The notes beneath the pieces were generated by a model. That model was not told the DNA's origin and searched no databases. It saw only the letters and a program-made list of their open reading frames with translations. Positions 42,236 through 56,197 of a stretch of DNA of 64,000 nt are shown here, piece after piece. Origin of the DNA: Nannobrachium achirus (lineage: Eukaryota > Chordata > Actinopteri > Myctophiformes > Myctophidae); assembly GCA_963921795.1 (NCBI GenBank), contig OY997652.1, positions 18,019,940 to 18,083,939 of the forward strand, given 5' to 3'. Position 1 is the stretch's first letter. The number at the start of each line of letters is the position of its first letter. The position numbers and the translations under genes are program-made.

Positions 42236-42745
42236 TCAATAGTACCCAGGGCCCAGAATTTGGTGCGACACCCCTGATTGTACTTGTGATGTCTTTGCTC
42301 GTATCCACAATACGCTTGGTCACAAGGAGGTCCTGATCCTAGAAATATCTTGGAATATACACTGACCAGAATGTCCATGATAAACATTAAAATTACCAGC
42401 CATAACTTGAAATTATAACTAACTTTGGGTACAGTTGTAGTCTCTGTCTGCATCTCATGCGTGTGTGCAGGCGTGTGCGTGCAGGCATGTGTGTGTATGT
42501 TTGTGTATGGAGTGGGAATATATTTCTAATATAACTATACTTATAATGTCATTACATTGTAAATTCAATTATAATAATTATTCTGGTATTACTTGTTGAT
42601 TCAATTTTTTCTGGGCTTCTAGCAACATATGGTAATGTAAATGCCACTTAGAATCCTCTGAAGGATAAACTTGTTTTGGTTGCCACTTGCTCTTGGGCCA
42701 CGCTTGTAAGAACTGCTTTGGAATCAGTCAACACATTGCATACTA
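42236..42745. other. Non-coding, nothing recognised
   Basis: No supported feature. Confidence 0.5.
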
Positions 42746-43336
42746 CCAGTAAGACTCCCTAATCGGGAGATAGGTCGCTTATCGGCATTTTATGTGAGCT
42801 GCAGTGGAGGGGGTCCTCCACTGGGGGCGTCACCACTTTTGCATCCGTTCTGGAGCACGAGGAGTGGGTGGTCCCCGGGAATTCCCCGTGAGCAGCCCTG
42901 TTGGGGTGGTCATTTGGTCATTTTTGCACATTTGGTCATTTTTTACACTTGGGGGTCCCCCAGGGAGCTGGGGGTCCCTGGGGCTCGGGGGGTCCTTGGA
43001 GGTTGTAGTTTGGCAGGCAAGGAGTGTGTGTGCAAAATGTGGCATGGATCGGGTCAACGGTTGCGGAGATATGAGCAGGGGAAAAGTGTGACGTGTGACC
43101 ACATTTGGTCATTTTTTACATCTGGGGGTCCCCCAGGGACCAGGTCCCTGGGACTCCGGGGGTACTTGGAGGTTGTAGTTTGGCAGTCAAGGAGTGTGTG
43201 TGCAAAATTTGGCATGGATGGGGGCAACGGTTGTGGAGATATGAGCAGGGCAAAAGTGTGACGGACTGACTCACTCACTCACTCACCCACGGACAGCCTG
43301 TGGAGGTTTTGGTAGTAAATGCGACCTACGGTCGCA
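42746..43336 (+). mobile_element. Composite repeat, core family, two internal units
   Basis: Same start (AGTAAGACTCCCTAATCGGG) and same end (TGCGACCTACGGTCGCA) as 17907-18449. An internal ~170-bp unit with GGGGGTCCCCCAGGGA and AAGGAGTGTGTGTGCAAAAT is present twice, and the tail is a (ACTC)n run. Open frames through it are repeat-derived. Confidence 0.8.
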
Positions 43337-46231
43337 ATCACAGGGCATCTGTAGCTGATTTCGGCTGGTCCATTTTGACAAGCTGTTACAAGACAGTGTT
43401 TGGCTTTGCCCTTCACAAGCCACTTGTGTCTACACACTAGCTTGTAAACATTTCCTTTTTTTAAAGTGAGGAATCTGGCAAATGCTGACAGAAGTCAAGT
43501 GCAGCGCTGACTCTGTAATGGCAAACCAAACAATTTGTCGAGGATCTATTAAGATGCCAAACTGAAAGGGTAAAAGACACATACAAATGGGGAGTGTATA
43601 CATAAACACAGTAAAATGCAGTGTATAGCCTACATAAACACATTAAAATGGATAGTGTACAACCATGTGGTCCCATATGGGTCCACTTGGTTACATGTGT
43701 GCACTTAAGAGTTACATTTACACTGATGACTTTTACTGTGTATTAAATGTGCCAAATGTATAGGAGGCATACCGACAAAGAGTAACTTCAAATACTGTAA
43801 TTGCAGCCTCTGAAAATTGGGAGAGACATTTACTGAATGGATTATGGATTACCATGTCCCTTGATTGAAGGATTTATTGGCAACACTGTCTGGCAGCAAT
43901 GATAGCAGCCATTGTGAATAGTCACAGTGATCACACAGACAGCACAAAGACTTACTTACTTTACTGCCATCCAACAAGACCTTGCTCCCCAACTACAATA
44001 GTTGGGGAGCGATACTGTCTTTTTAGCAAGTAATAGAGAAATGGACACTTCCGTACTGGTGTCACTCATTCTGCGTGGCTTATTGCATGGCATTCAGGTC
44101 TTTTAACAGTACTACACTATAGTGTGAAGTTAACCGTCAGTGAATCAAGCCTTCAAATGTTCTATTAGCACTAGCACATCTCTTTTTATTCAGTCCTTAA
44201 AGCCTAAATGGCATCTCAGCTCAGCCTGTCAGCTGTCAGTCAGCTCTGTTCTCATTCCTTATTCTCATATCTGCTGGTCATTACGTCACATGACTGCCAT
44301 ACTCCAATCAAAGCTCTCAATCAGTAGGGAAGGCTTCCTTGAATACGGCTTGCTTTCTCTACCTAGCTTGGTTTCCGAAGCTTCAGAATCATTCGCTGCT
44401 AGCTGCCTCTTCCATCCCAGCCTCCACCTTTGCACGATAAGTCTGGCTAAGCTCAAATACTTGTGATTGTCTGATTAAGTTACATGTCAATGTATTGCTA
44501 TTGTTCTGCTATTGTATCCCTATGGGGGGTATTGCTTAGCGTTCCCTGATTTTGCTTAGCATGCTCAAAAAGCACGCACAAAATTCAGGGAACTCCGAAC
44601 ACGGAGCCCATTAACGCCAGGACTAACTGTATTCCATTTATGCAATAAATGGTTAAATCTACTTAGACGTGAGTGTTCCTGACTGAATAGTACCTTCACA
44701 CACTGCCCTGGAGCACTCATTTGTCCCTAATTGGCTTAAACACTATTACAGGTGTCTACCACTCTCTCAGTCAGACTAAGGTCGGGTAAATAACGTACCG
44801 ACCTGTTGAACTTCAGAGCTAAAAGTTCTACCGCCAGTAAGCTCAGCCAGCCATAATGAATGTACACATTTACAGGACATTATATTACAAAACAAATATG
44901 AATGTATGCTTATTATTTGTTATTTATAATACAAGTACAAGACATGTCCTTATGTTTGTCCTTATAAATATAAAATATAAAAGTCCCATTTTGAGGCTCC
45001 TATCTGCTAAATAACACTGTCTACCGTTACTATCCCAACCCCACAAAAGAAACAGTGCTGTGCAATGCTAATTAGTTTATTTTACTCGGATAGCCTGTCA
45101 AGGCATCTGGAATTTCTCCAGCAAGCCATTGTCTCACTATTTGTTATCAGACCTGAGGCTAGAGTTTCCTCCTGGGAGGCTGAGGGAAGCCGGAAGATGG
45201 AGTATTCTGAAGCCCGATTTATACTTATTATACATACAGTACACCGTGTTGTATGCACCGTTGTATGATGGTGTAGCATGCCGAAAATAGCGTATCTGCA
45301 AGCTCTCAAAGTAGCGCACTGCGACACATTAAGTCGTGATTAAGCACGATCCATATGTACAGGTGCTTTCTTGAGACATGAACTTCTCTCTCTCCTGCTT
45401 TCTTCTGCTTCCCAGGGGCAAACGTTTGCTCTGCATGCAGGCAGGGAAACTGTGATTGGCCAAACTGATGTATTTCCTTTTTTTCTTTTTGTATAAGTAA
45501 TGAATGCAGTAACCCCCACAAGCACCCTGACTAACTAACTGACTGCAAAGTGTATTGCGGCCTACCTCCGTCTTTCTGCTGTGAGTTGAATGTGAATAAC
45601 TAAAGCATTTCTCACAGAGGACGTAAAAGCTAATGAATCTTTATTTCAATGTCAATGCTCAATGTCGACATTTTAGTTTTCATGTTAAACTAGGTTTTAT
45701 GGTGTAATTATTTCTCGAGGTACGTTAAAGATGTTGTGAAATGAAAAATGTGAGAGACAAGCAGCCTCTCTTTGACAAGGATTTTCACATTAGAGGTCAC
45801 CATATAAGCAATTTCATGACGTCTTTAGTTTTGCTTCGGTAGTCATACAGTACAAGACCAATTTGCTATGAAAAATGTGAATACTTAGGCAGCATATGTT
45901 ATTACTCTTTCATCTTCATACTCTTTCCAAGTTAAATAGTCAAAGTGATAAGCCACATTAGTTGCTGTTTCACGGTGGTTTGAAAGTGATTGTGTTAAGC
46001 TAAACTTATTGTGTGCATCTCCAGTTGAATTGTCAGTATTTCATCAATGTCTGATCTGCCACTATCACCCATGTTCCCTAGCAACTTCTTATCAATTAAT
46101 TATGCATTAGGCAATAATGTAAATTAATATTTAATGTTACTCACTCCTGCTGTGCTGATAATTCTGGTATGACTGACAAATTCTCATTCAAATAAATTAC
46201 ATTTGTCCCTTTTGTCTATCAACATTCTTAG
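43337..46231. other. Non-coding, mostly nothing recognised
   Basis: No gene. Small hairpins at 43984-44010 and about 44543-44604 (TTCCCTGATTTTG with CAAAATTCAGGGAA), and half a hairpin-family arm near 45284. Confidence 0.5.
43984..44010. repeat. 12-bp perfect hairpin
   Basis: GCTCCCCAACTA, 3-base loop, TAGTTGGGGAGC. Confidence 0.85.
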
Positions 46232-46531
46232 CTAGTTCAATTCGGAGATTACACATGACATGGGCCTTCTACAACACAAATATTGTAATGACTGGTGGCT
46301 TGAAGATTGCCAGTAAGCTATATGACAACTTCTTGATGCAGCCATGCAGGACAGAGATTTATAATAATAATAGGGTGTTAGAATACGAATGCCCTCAACA
46401 AAGCTCAGCTCTTGAGCAGCAGAAGAGAGGGAGTGCTTTCAGCAAGTCCTTCGGGCTTTCTGAAGCTGAGGAGGAGGCAGGTCAGGGAAGGGTGATCCAT
46501 CTGGAGGTGGAACCGTTGCCCATACAGCCAG
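46232..46531 (+). other. Candidate coding exon, unknown gene
   Basis: A 300-bp block open in one frame is preceded by a pyrimidine-rich stretch ending in CTTAG (46227-46231) and followed by CAG|GTAAGA, a consensus donor. In the open frame both borders are phase 1, so the exon would be symmetric. The peptide includes KRGSAFSKSFGLSEAEEEAG and VIHLEVEPLPIQPG; I do not recognise it. The frame stays open beyond the donor to 46755. No neighbouring exon found, so this may be chance. Confidence 0.3.
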
Positions 46532-46826
46532 GTAAGAACGGCCGAGCCAAAAGCTCCCATTGGGATTATCCGGTAGTTTTGCTCGAGACTGCTGTTGAGG
46601 GAAAAGCTATAGTAGACTCTCTATTCTCCCTCTCTTGGGACGGCATGGCGCACATCTCTGCCATATGTGTCCACAGTGAATGGTTTTGTTGGGGTCAGGG
46701 CACACCAGGAAGAAAGGACAGGAAGCACTCATCGGGGCATGAGTGCTTCTTGTAGCTGGTGGAAGACATGTGTGGCTTTATACTTGGTTGTACAATGCAA
46801 TGGGGGATTGGTGGCATACAAAAATA

Positions 46827-47261
46827 GCTAAAATAGCCAATCTACAACCTCACGATGTGTTGCATCGTGTTGTGAGTAGGGATGGGACGCTAAGTGATAT
46901 TATCGTTTATCGTGATAAAAAACACTCACGATAATCGTATCGTGGAGATTTAATTTATCGTGATATCGTCCTCCATCATTGCCAAGCTGCATATCCGGTA
47001 CCACTTAAACCCTCTATAATTGGTAAAAGGTACTTATAATATACGGTACGTACTTGATACAGTCTTTTTTCACTCTATCAAATGTCTTTGACAAAAAAGC
47101 TTGTAGATCTGCTATTTTTTGGGCAAATGTTCCGCCCAGGATAATGGATTTTGATTATCGCTATAATATCGTAAATCGCGATTTCTTTTGTCACTATCAG
47201 GGTGATATGACATTTTCATATCGTCCCATCCCTAGTTGTGAGTTTGTAGATCTGTTATTTA
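46827..47261. repeat. Hairpin-family unit (copy 5) split by a hAT-like insertion
   Basis: Left half AAATAGCCAATCTACAACCT...TTGTGAG (46831-46876) and right half TTTGTAGATCTGTTATTT (47243-47260) rejoin into a hairpin when 46877-47242 is removed. Confidence 0.85.
46877..47234. mobile_element. hAT-like miniature element with perfect 8-bp TSD
   Basis: Starts TAGGGATGGGACG and ends CGTCCCATCCCTA, with subterminal TATCG repeats. GTTGTGAG flanks both ends (46869-46876, 47235-47242). 358 bp, no transposase. Confidence 0.92.
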
Positions 47262-47867
47262 AGTATTTAAAAAAGTTAATTAGTTGTAAAGGCACACGTT
47301 TGAAATAATAATATATTGAATATTGATTTGAAATCATATCGTACAACTCCTAGTTCAGTCCTTGACAGTGGCAGAAGCTTGTATATGGATCGGTTGTGAC
47401 CCCTTTACCGCTGATCACGTAGAACTCTGTCTCTCAGGACAGAAGATGGCCCGGGTTGAGGTGGAGGCCTGCCTGGCTAATGGCCTTGAACACCTTCCGA
47501 ATACTGCTGCGTGGGCTAATGTCAATGTCAAATACTGTATGACTGACTGTAAATGGAATAATCATGCAAGGTCCTTTAAAGCATCGTGAACTTTTCTCAT
47601 GAACGTTTTCTCAGAGTTTTAGAAGGTAGAACGAAGTACTGTAGGTAAACCAGGGTGAGATTAATTGCCTTGTTAATCACTAATATCCACTCATCTGGAT
47701 GCATATGCATTCCTACATAGGTACTCTACATGTATGCCTGTGTGTTCATACTTAGACATGCATACATTTACAATTTGTAGACGCATAGAAAACACAAGTG
47801 CATGCACAATTCAATTCATTCAATTCAAAGGGCTTTATTGCCATGAAAAAACATATGTTAAAGGACA
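47262..47867. other. Non-coding, nothing recognised
   Basis: No supported gene. A frame at 47362-47589 has no recognisable domain. ATTCAATTC repeats occur near 47808-47830. Confidence 0.45.
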
Positions 47868-48095
47868 ACTCCAGACTAAATAACATCTAGGCTCATTTTC
47901 CTATACTTATATTGATCCCAAATGACTGTCCATGGGGTCTATTAGGCAGAAATACCCCTGTTGTTCAGTCTCCCCAGAAGACCCCAGCATAGAGTGGAGC
48001 CCTAAGCCTATCGCTTTTACACTATTGGTGCAGTCTTTTTTTTTTTCATTGTCTCCACCAGCTGAAGGCATTGGGGAGAGTATGTTTTCGTCTCT

Positions 48096-48096
48096 G

Positions 48097-48180
<84 letters not shown>

Positions 48181-48236
48181 TCCGTGTGTCCGTGCGTGTG
48201 TCCGTGCGTCTGTGTGTGCGTCCGTCCGTCCGTTAC
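48096..48236. repeat. (TGCG)n and variants
   Basis: About 21 TGCG units followed by TGTGTCCG and GTCC variants. Confidence 0.95.
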
Positions 48237-49185
48237 CAGCTAATCTCCGGCGCCGTTGGCCCGGTCGCTGCCAAACTGTGCGCACACACTCCCTGGATAC
48301 CAATTCAGAACCTCTGCATGGGCCTGTTCTAGCGCCACCAGGAGGCCGATTTTTGCAAAACTATCTTTTGCCATTACTCCTACAGATTTTGTCCAAACAT
48401 CACGCAAATCGGTAGACAGTATCTCTACAGTCATTTGATCGAAATGGATTTGTCAGATTTTCCATATTCCATCCTGATTGGCTAAAACTGGCTTCCAAAG
48501 TTTGCAGGATTGGTCCGTTTTGAATAAAATGCCTGAAATCATGACCGCGGTGTGCAATTTTGATGAAATTGTGCATGCACATTCCCAATAGGCAGAGGAA
48601 TAAATGCCACTTAAAAAAATTAAAATCAGCGCTATAACAGGCCGATTTGTGTTTTTACCTATAACTCCACTGATCAGTGTACAACTTTGTATGTGCACTC
48701 CCTAGAGGCAGACAGGCAGAGGAAACACATTTGCCCTGGATTTTTCATATCTGCCTTTTATAGCACCACCAGGAGGCTGACTTATGTAAAACATTTTTTT
48801 TCCTATTATGCAAATCAGTACACAGTATATCTATAGTCAAGTGATCAAGACAGATCTGTCCCATATTTCATATTCCATCCTAATTGGCTTCCAAAGTTAC
48901 AGGATTGGTCTATTTTGAACAAAATGACTTAAATCATGAACACAGCTTGTGATTACAGAGACATTATGCACGCACATTCCCACTGGGTCAAGGAACAAAT
49001 GACACTCTTTTCACATTGGCCTGTTATAGCGCCACCAGCAGGTCGACTTTTGACAAACAAATCTTTGGAACAAAATGCCTCAAATCATTCATTCAGTGTC
49101 AAATTGCCATTAAAGGCCAAAGAAGACATGGCACCCTTTTCACATTTAGCACCACCAGGGGTGGAGACCTGTGCTCGGAAGAGCA
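48237..49185 (-). repeat. Core-family repeat adjoining tetranucleotide tract
   Basis: 48245-48300 carries the core on the minus strand (AGTGTGTGCGCACAGTTTGG, GACCGGGCCAACGG). Then TAGCGCCACCAGGAGGCCGA, CATATTCCATCCTGATTGGC and several diverged tandem units with TAGCACCACCAGGAGGCTGA and TAGCGCCACCAGCAGGTCGA. Confidence 0.75.
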
Positions 49186-49640
49186 CTGCTTCTAGTTATA
49201 ATTTATTTTTGTATCAATTTGTTATTAGTTGTCATATTACACACGCATTCATGCCATCATTGTCCCAACGACCTGCCACACTCTGCTAAACAGATGTTAT
49301 GCTGTTATGTGTTTTGCCAAGTCCCAGAGAAAACACGTTGTGTTTTGGCCAGTACAGTCACTTTGATTGGCAGTTGTGCCGAATGCTCACCCCAAAACAT
49401 GATTTATGGGACAGTGACGGCTTGTGTGGGACAACCAAGGCATTGATGTATTTGTAATGACAAAAAAAATAGTGTAAAAGCGATAGGCTTATGGGCTCCA
49501 CTCTATGCTATGAGGGCTGCTGGGGTCTGCTGGAGAAACTGGACGACAGGGGCTTTCTGCCTAATAGACCCCATGGACAGTCTTCTGGGATCAATATAAG
49601 TAGGAAAATGAGCCTAGATGTTATTTAGTGAGGAGTTGTG

Positions 49641-50434
49641 TGTGGATAATGTGTGTACAATTGGAAGGGAATATAACTTGTGTTATCAGAGCTGTTACAG
49701 TGCAACTGAGGCAAATCTAACTTACAAAACCATAAGAATTGTGCATTTGCTGTCAGGAATAGTTGGCCTATACAGTATATCCACATAGGAAACGTGCACA
49801 CACACGCACGCATGTGCACAAGTAGCCTATACAAAAGCTCTTGATATTTTTGATGTTCCTATTTCTAGATTTTTGTTCTTATCTCTATGTCCATTTTTTA
49901 CTCTCCCAAGCCCATTGTGATGAATGTCTGCACTTGCCTTTGTTGACAGGAAAGCAATACTAAGGGTAAATAGCCTCTAAGTCACATTCATTTCCAGTTA
50001 AGAATTGAGGGCCAGTGACACTAACGTAATCAAATATTTTGCTTATGAAATTCATTGATCACATTATATAAGTGTGTTCAAAATAAAAAATTGACAAACA
50101 CAACTTGTTGCTAAGGGCTGCATCAATCTTTAGTAATAACAGGCCAGCCCTAGGCACAAACGCAGAGTCAGAGAGAAAGGAACAGGTGGCGTGTATTGCC
50201 GGCACCTGTCTTCAGTCAGTTTTGATTTGATAAGGGTCTGACAGTGGTCTGCCCATGGGGCTAGAGCGGAGGAAACAGAGGGCAAGATGAACGCTTCAGG
50301 CAGATCGGGTCCACATTAGGGGCACACTGGCCATCTGTACCCCACCTCTCTATTGCACCTGTTAAATATCCAGGAACCAATGCACACAGTATTGAAGGTA
50401 AAAGGACAAAGAAAAGACACGTTATGTAAGTGAA
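49641..50434. other. Non-coding, nothing recognised
   Basis: No supported gene; looks single copy. Confidence 0.45.
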
Positions 50435-50479
50435 GGCAAGAGAAGGCAAGGCAAGCTCATTTGTGGAGCACATTCAAAC

Positions 50480-50520
<41 letters not shown>

Positions 50521-50705
50521 GCTTTATTATTTGTTTGCAAATATTACAGTCGTTAATGATGCTAAAAAAAAGACAAAAAGGTCCTTTGTATTCAATTCAT
50601 CAGATCATGACATATAAAGACTACACTATACAAGAAATCATCACTATAGGAGAATAAAAGTATATTTTCAGCACAGTAATCCAAAGTGCTTTGCATAAAA
50701 CATAC
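50435..50705. mobile_element. Common fish repeat interrupted by (GATT)n insertion
   Basis: GGCAAGGCAAGCTCATTTGT (50443) and CAGTAATCCAAAGTGCTTTG (50674) are normally near each other in a widespread teleost repeat. Here they are separated by ~200 bp starting with (GATT)n at 50482-50516. Confidence 0.5.
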
Positions 50706-50825
50706 AGGCACTCAAACAATAAGACACACAATAAGAAACATGTTATAGAGGGACCTTTGAATTTATAAAAGTTAGAATAAAACTTTTTTTTCTGTAAGCT
50801 CCATCATTTCTGTTGTTTCTAGAAA

Positions 50826-50858
50826 GGGGGGAGAAAAGACCCCCTCTTTTCTCCCCCC
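50826..50858. repeat. 14-bp perfect hairpin
   Basis: GGGGGGAGAAAAGA, CCCCC loop, TCTTTTCTCCCCCC. A third related block (GGGGGGAGAAAA) follows directly. Confidence 0.85.
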
Positions 50859-51059
50859 TCTAGGGGGGAGAAAAAATAAAAAGATCAAGATATCTGCATA
50901 GCACACGATTAGCAGGTACAGTGTGTGCATGGTTAGACAGTATGTGCAAATAGGTCAGAAACATGCAGGTATTTTGTTTTAATCCTCATGGCTGGTCCAG
51001 AGGGAAAGTAAAGTCTACATAGAGGAACATATCCACATGAAGAAGAAAAAAACAAGTAA

Positions 51060-51185
51060 AAGGTTCCAGTTGACAGACCTTGTTCAGCAGTCTGATGGCA
51101 GCAGGCTGGAAGCTGTTTGGAAGTTGTTTAGAAATCTGGTGGTCTTGCCCTTGATACTATAGGCCTCTGGCCGTGGTCGTATTTT
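51060..51185. repeat. Fragment of dispersed fish repeat
   Basis: GTTCAGCAGTCTGATGGCAG, CTGGAAGCTGTTTGG and CTGGTGGTCTTGCCC recall a common teleost repeat. Too short to classify. Confidence 0.35.
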
Positions 51186-51197
51186 GAAATTAAAGCA

Positions 51198-51437
51198 GCC
51201 CTACAAAGGCAGAGTGCAGTAACTACGTTTTCGAATTTCACAAAAAGATGGGTTTAAAAGTGTTACAGCTGATCAGCCAAATGAGATAAAGACATAAAAG
51301 TGATATTACACTAATTGTATCTGTTCTTGAGCTAATTGTTCATCCCCCGATATCATGAAGGCTAATTTGACCTTTGGGCGACACAAATAAGTTGGTGTGT
51401 CCGAAAACGTAGTTACTGCACTCTGCCTTTGTAGGGC
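51198..51437. mobile_element. 240-bp element with 36-bp terminal inverted repeats
   Basis: GCCCTACAAAGGCAGAGTGC plus AGTAACTACGTTTTCG at the left is perfectly inverted at 51402-51437. The interior has no frame. Superfamily unknown. Confidence 0.85.
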
Positions 51438-53190
51438 AGTATAGTATTTTGAAATATATTCTTTGACAGACACGGAGCCAGTGTAAAGATCTAAGAACTG
51501 AAGATCTACTTTCTTGGAATCGGATTTGAGCAGCAACATTGTGAATCAACTGCATTCGTTAAGCTGAACATTGTTGTTTTGGTGAGCGTCATTGTCATAC
51601 GATGAGGTATGTTATAAATTAGGCTTTAGATTTTTTTTTCCCATGCTGGAAAATAAATAAATTCACATTGATCATTGCCACTTTCCTAAAAGCTACTCTT
51701 GAGAGGTTTAGTGGTAGTATAAACAGTAAAACTAACGGCATGCACTGTATTCCTAAAATTGTATTCATGAAGGAAATTTGAATTGTCCCACTCCAGTACA
51801 GCCAGAAATCATTGAGAAATTATAATAATTACGCCATTACCTCCATTCTAGTGGTGCACCCAGTTTACCTGTCCACGGGTACTTTGTTGGATTCATTATT
51901 CCTAGAATTGTTTTCCTATGCAAAACCACTATCTACTCCTCTACTGTATGTGTGACATGTATAATAATTCAATATAGAGGGAAAATCATGAATAATAAAG
52001 TGGACTTCTGATGGCGTAATAAATCATTTTAATAGATATCACCAACACAATAGTTTTTGTAAATAAAAGCAAAGTCCTTGCTTCTAATCCTTGGACAGTA
52101 GCCTATATGGAAATGTGAATACAATCTACCCTCTATTCTGTCAACAACAACTTTCTAACCCTGTATGCCCCATGCATCTCCAGTGTTGTCTGCGTAAGAG
52201 ACGACTTAAGCCCTATATACTATATTGTACACAAACAAATAACAAAAATAGCCAATCTACAAGCTCATAACACAGGCATCACAATACAGTACATTGTGAG
52301 CCTGTAGATCTTTAAATAAATAAAGAAAAACTTTATTACAAGTAGGCTACTAATCATCTTTCATTGCTGGAGTTTCCAAATGTTTGAGTGGGCAGTACAG
52401 CAGTGATCATTACCTGTTGGTATTTTTGCATTAAATTGTAATAGCATGGCAAACCTTGGGTAAGATAGCCTTGGTGGCTCTATTGATGTGGCATATCTTC
52501 AAACATACTGGGCAATGGAGATAAATGCTGCTATTTTCCCCTTTTTCATGATGCCATTGGCAGGATGCAGGCGGGAGAATCCCCTCCTTCCCAAATAGGA
52601 TTAGCCTGGGCAACAAAGCGTAACTCTAAATGAAAAATAAGTTTCTCATTTCCCCCCCCAAGTCACGGTTGCTCAAGTCTGTCTTTCCCCTGAAAGGATA
52701 CCCTCTCTGTATGAATACAATGGGACATTATGCATGACGCATTGGAATGAGATGTGCCAGTGAGACAGTTAATCTGTCTATATACATTGCAAGGTGACGT
52801 TCACAAGCTGCCGTGACTCATGTTCTACACGTACAGTGGATTCCCCAGGGGAATAAGTTTTGGGCCAATTCTCGCAAGCGTCGTCCTTGAAAGACTAAAT
52901 ACGGGAATATAATGCCACAGTCAGGTGAGCATGGCTGTCAGTCCGCTATAATAGAATACCTCTCTCTCTCCCTGTGTGGCTGAGCAATGAACCGAGGAGA
53001 ACTGGGAAAAAAGGTGCACACTGTAGCCAGTAACCTTTAGATTTCACCTATTTAACCATTTTGACAAATGACAATATTTTTTTTTAAAGCAGATCGTAAA
53101 GAAAAATAGCATTAAAGAGAAAATAGAAGATTGTAAATTGTCTATTTTTGAGGCACAGTACCATCAAGTGACTGAATTGGCCTTAAGTGT
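51438..53190. other. Non-coding, mostly nothing recognised
   Basis: Contains one hairpin-family unit (52244-52311). Otherwise no gene or element seen. Confidence 0.5.
52244..52311. repeat. Hairpin-family unit (copy 6, decayed)
   Basis: AAAAATAGCCAATCTACAAG with GAGCCTGTAGATC at the other side; the apex is partly mismatched. Confidence 0.7.
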
Positions 53191-54138
53191 TTAAAGGAAA
53201 ATTCCAGAATAAAACATATTAATCCTTAATCAGCCTTTTATCACGTCTGTACATACCTGGTATGATGGATTTTTATCATAGTCCTTCCAGTTTTTACTTC
53301 TCCTGGACTCCTCAGATCTCTCTCCCACAGCCAAAACGGCATGACCACAGAAACGTGTCTTTCATGAGGTACTTTTTACCTAACGTTTATTTGGTGAGGC
53401 ATTGCAGAATGTCTTGAGGAAAATACGATTATTTTGTGATTATATTGTAGCCTACATTGTTTACAAATAATAATACACGTCAAAGTTATTTTATAAGTAA
53501 TTCCATAAATAAATAATAAATAAAATCGAAGAAATGTATTGAGGAAAAAATAAAATAAATAAAGGTAATAGAATTACCTTATGACTACAGGAAGTCCGTT
53601 AAAATGCTTTGTTATGAATCCTTCTCAGTCATATTACTAGATTCTAGCGATCAATAGACTAACTAGATTATATTCTTCTGCTTTCTTATTTTTTATATAT
53701 ATACCACGATGCCTTGTTGTGTACATACTGGCTGTAATAACTCCAGGAGAAAGCTTTCTTTTGCGCTAAAGAAAAAGCTAAAGGAAACGCGGTAATCACG
53801 CGAGACGCGAGACTTCATTCTTCTTCTGTGAGTACTATTGGGATCATGTCAACAACGGCCATTTCCCTCAACCCGCGATAAAACAGTGGATTACTGGCTC
53901 TCTTGAAACTATAAATTAGCAGATTTATGAAGAAAAAAGTAACTTTGCAGCGGTGAAAATTAGCGCTTTTGGAGGACCACAATTTACCGCCGTTTTGGCT
54001 GTGGGAGAGAGATCTGAGGAGTCCAGGAGAAGTAAAAACTGGAAGGACTATGATAAAAATCCATCATACCAGGTATGTACAGACGTGATAAAAGGCTGAT
54101 TAAGGATTAATATGTTTTATTCTGGAATTTTCCTTTAA
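53191..54138. mobile_element. Kolobok-like element with 150-bp TIRs and THAP remnant
   Basis: TTAA at 53191-53194 and 54135-54138, TIRs 53191-53340 and 53989-54138 nearly identical (AGGAAAATTCCAGAATAAAA start, CCACAGCCAAAACGGC inner edge). The interior holds a short THAP-like peptide. TTAA target duplication with a THAP-domain protein is the Kolobok combination. Confidence 0.85.
53709..53795 (+). pseudogene. THAP zinc-finger N-terminal remnant
   Basis: ATG opens a 28-codon frame: MPCCVHTGCNNSRRK then LSFALKKKLKETR, stop. MP..C-x4-C followed by a basic stretch and SF matches the start of THAP domains (Cys-x4-Cys, then SFHxFP). The later Cys-x2-His part is not in frame. Probably what is left of a transposase first exon. 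Confidence 0.5.
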
Positions 54139-55632
<1,494 letters not shown>

Positions 55633-56197
55633 GCTGAGGTAATGGGGACCAATGTGTATTGAAAGCATGTCTAGCATATGGCATCTCTGTGTAATGAGAA
55701 AAAGAGAGGGGGACAGGTAAAAAGAGAAATGGAGGAAGAGCGAGACATGTCTCACCACCACCCGCAGGACGTCTCTCTGAGCAGCTGTTGTCTGAGTGCA
55801 AAAGGCAGCACTGCGGTGGCCTGTCAACTCCTTCTCCCACAGAAGCTTCTGTGCATGCAAAACAGGCTCCGGTCTGGTCTCTCCCCTGACCCATGCCGAA
55901 GCACCTGTATTCCACTCTTTTTGTATAAAGCACCCCTACACGGTGAAATCCTCCCACCTTAAAATGTAACTGGGTCCATACTTTTGTACACTCTCACAGT
56001 CAAATGGATAACTCAACCTAGGATTTTATTGGCGTATTCTCTCTGCCTGAAGCCTTCCTGAGTCTCATTTTCATAGGCCTGCGTGGTCGGAAACAATTAC
56101 ACACAAAATATTATGTGTGGCAACTTGGGTAAAATAAATACAGTGGCTGCTGTAAACAATATGTAAAAATGCATCGTTTTGCAAACCAGATTGGCAT
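55633..56197. other. Non-coding, nothing recognised
   Basis: No supported feature; the open frames here are extensions of the microsatellite frame. Confidence 0.5.

Larger units (their letters stand above)
47868..49640. mobile_element. Kolobok-like element, ~165-bp inverted termini, right TTAA lost
   Basis: Left TTAA-AGGACAACTCCAGAC; the arm 47868-48026 pairs with 49469-49640 (CCTATCGCTTTTACACTATT, ATTTTCCTA and AATAACATCTAGGCTC complements). The right terminus has decayed after GAGGAGTTGTG. The interior is filled by a (TGCG)n tract and a core-family repeat, so it may be a nested insertion. No transposase frame. Confidence 0.75.

Noticed and set aside
42794..43261. 155-codon frame with GGPPG-rich peptide
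   Set aside because: Lies wholly in the composite repeat; the same peptide arises at 17972-18364 from another copy.
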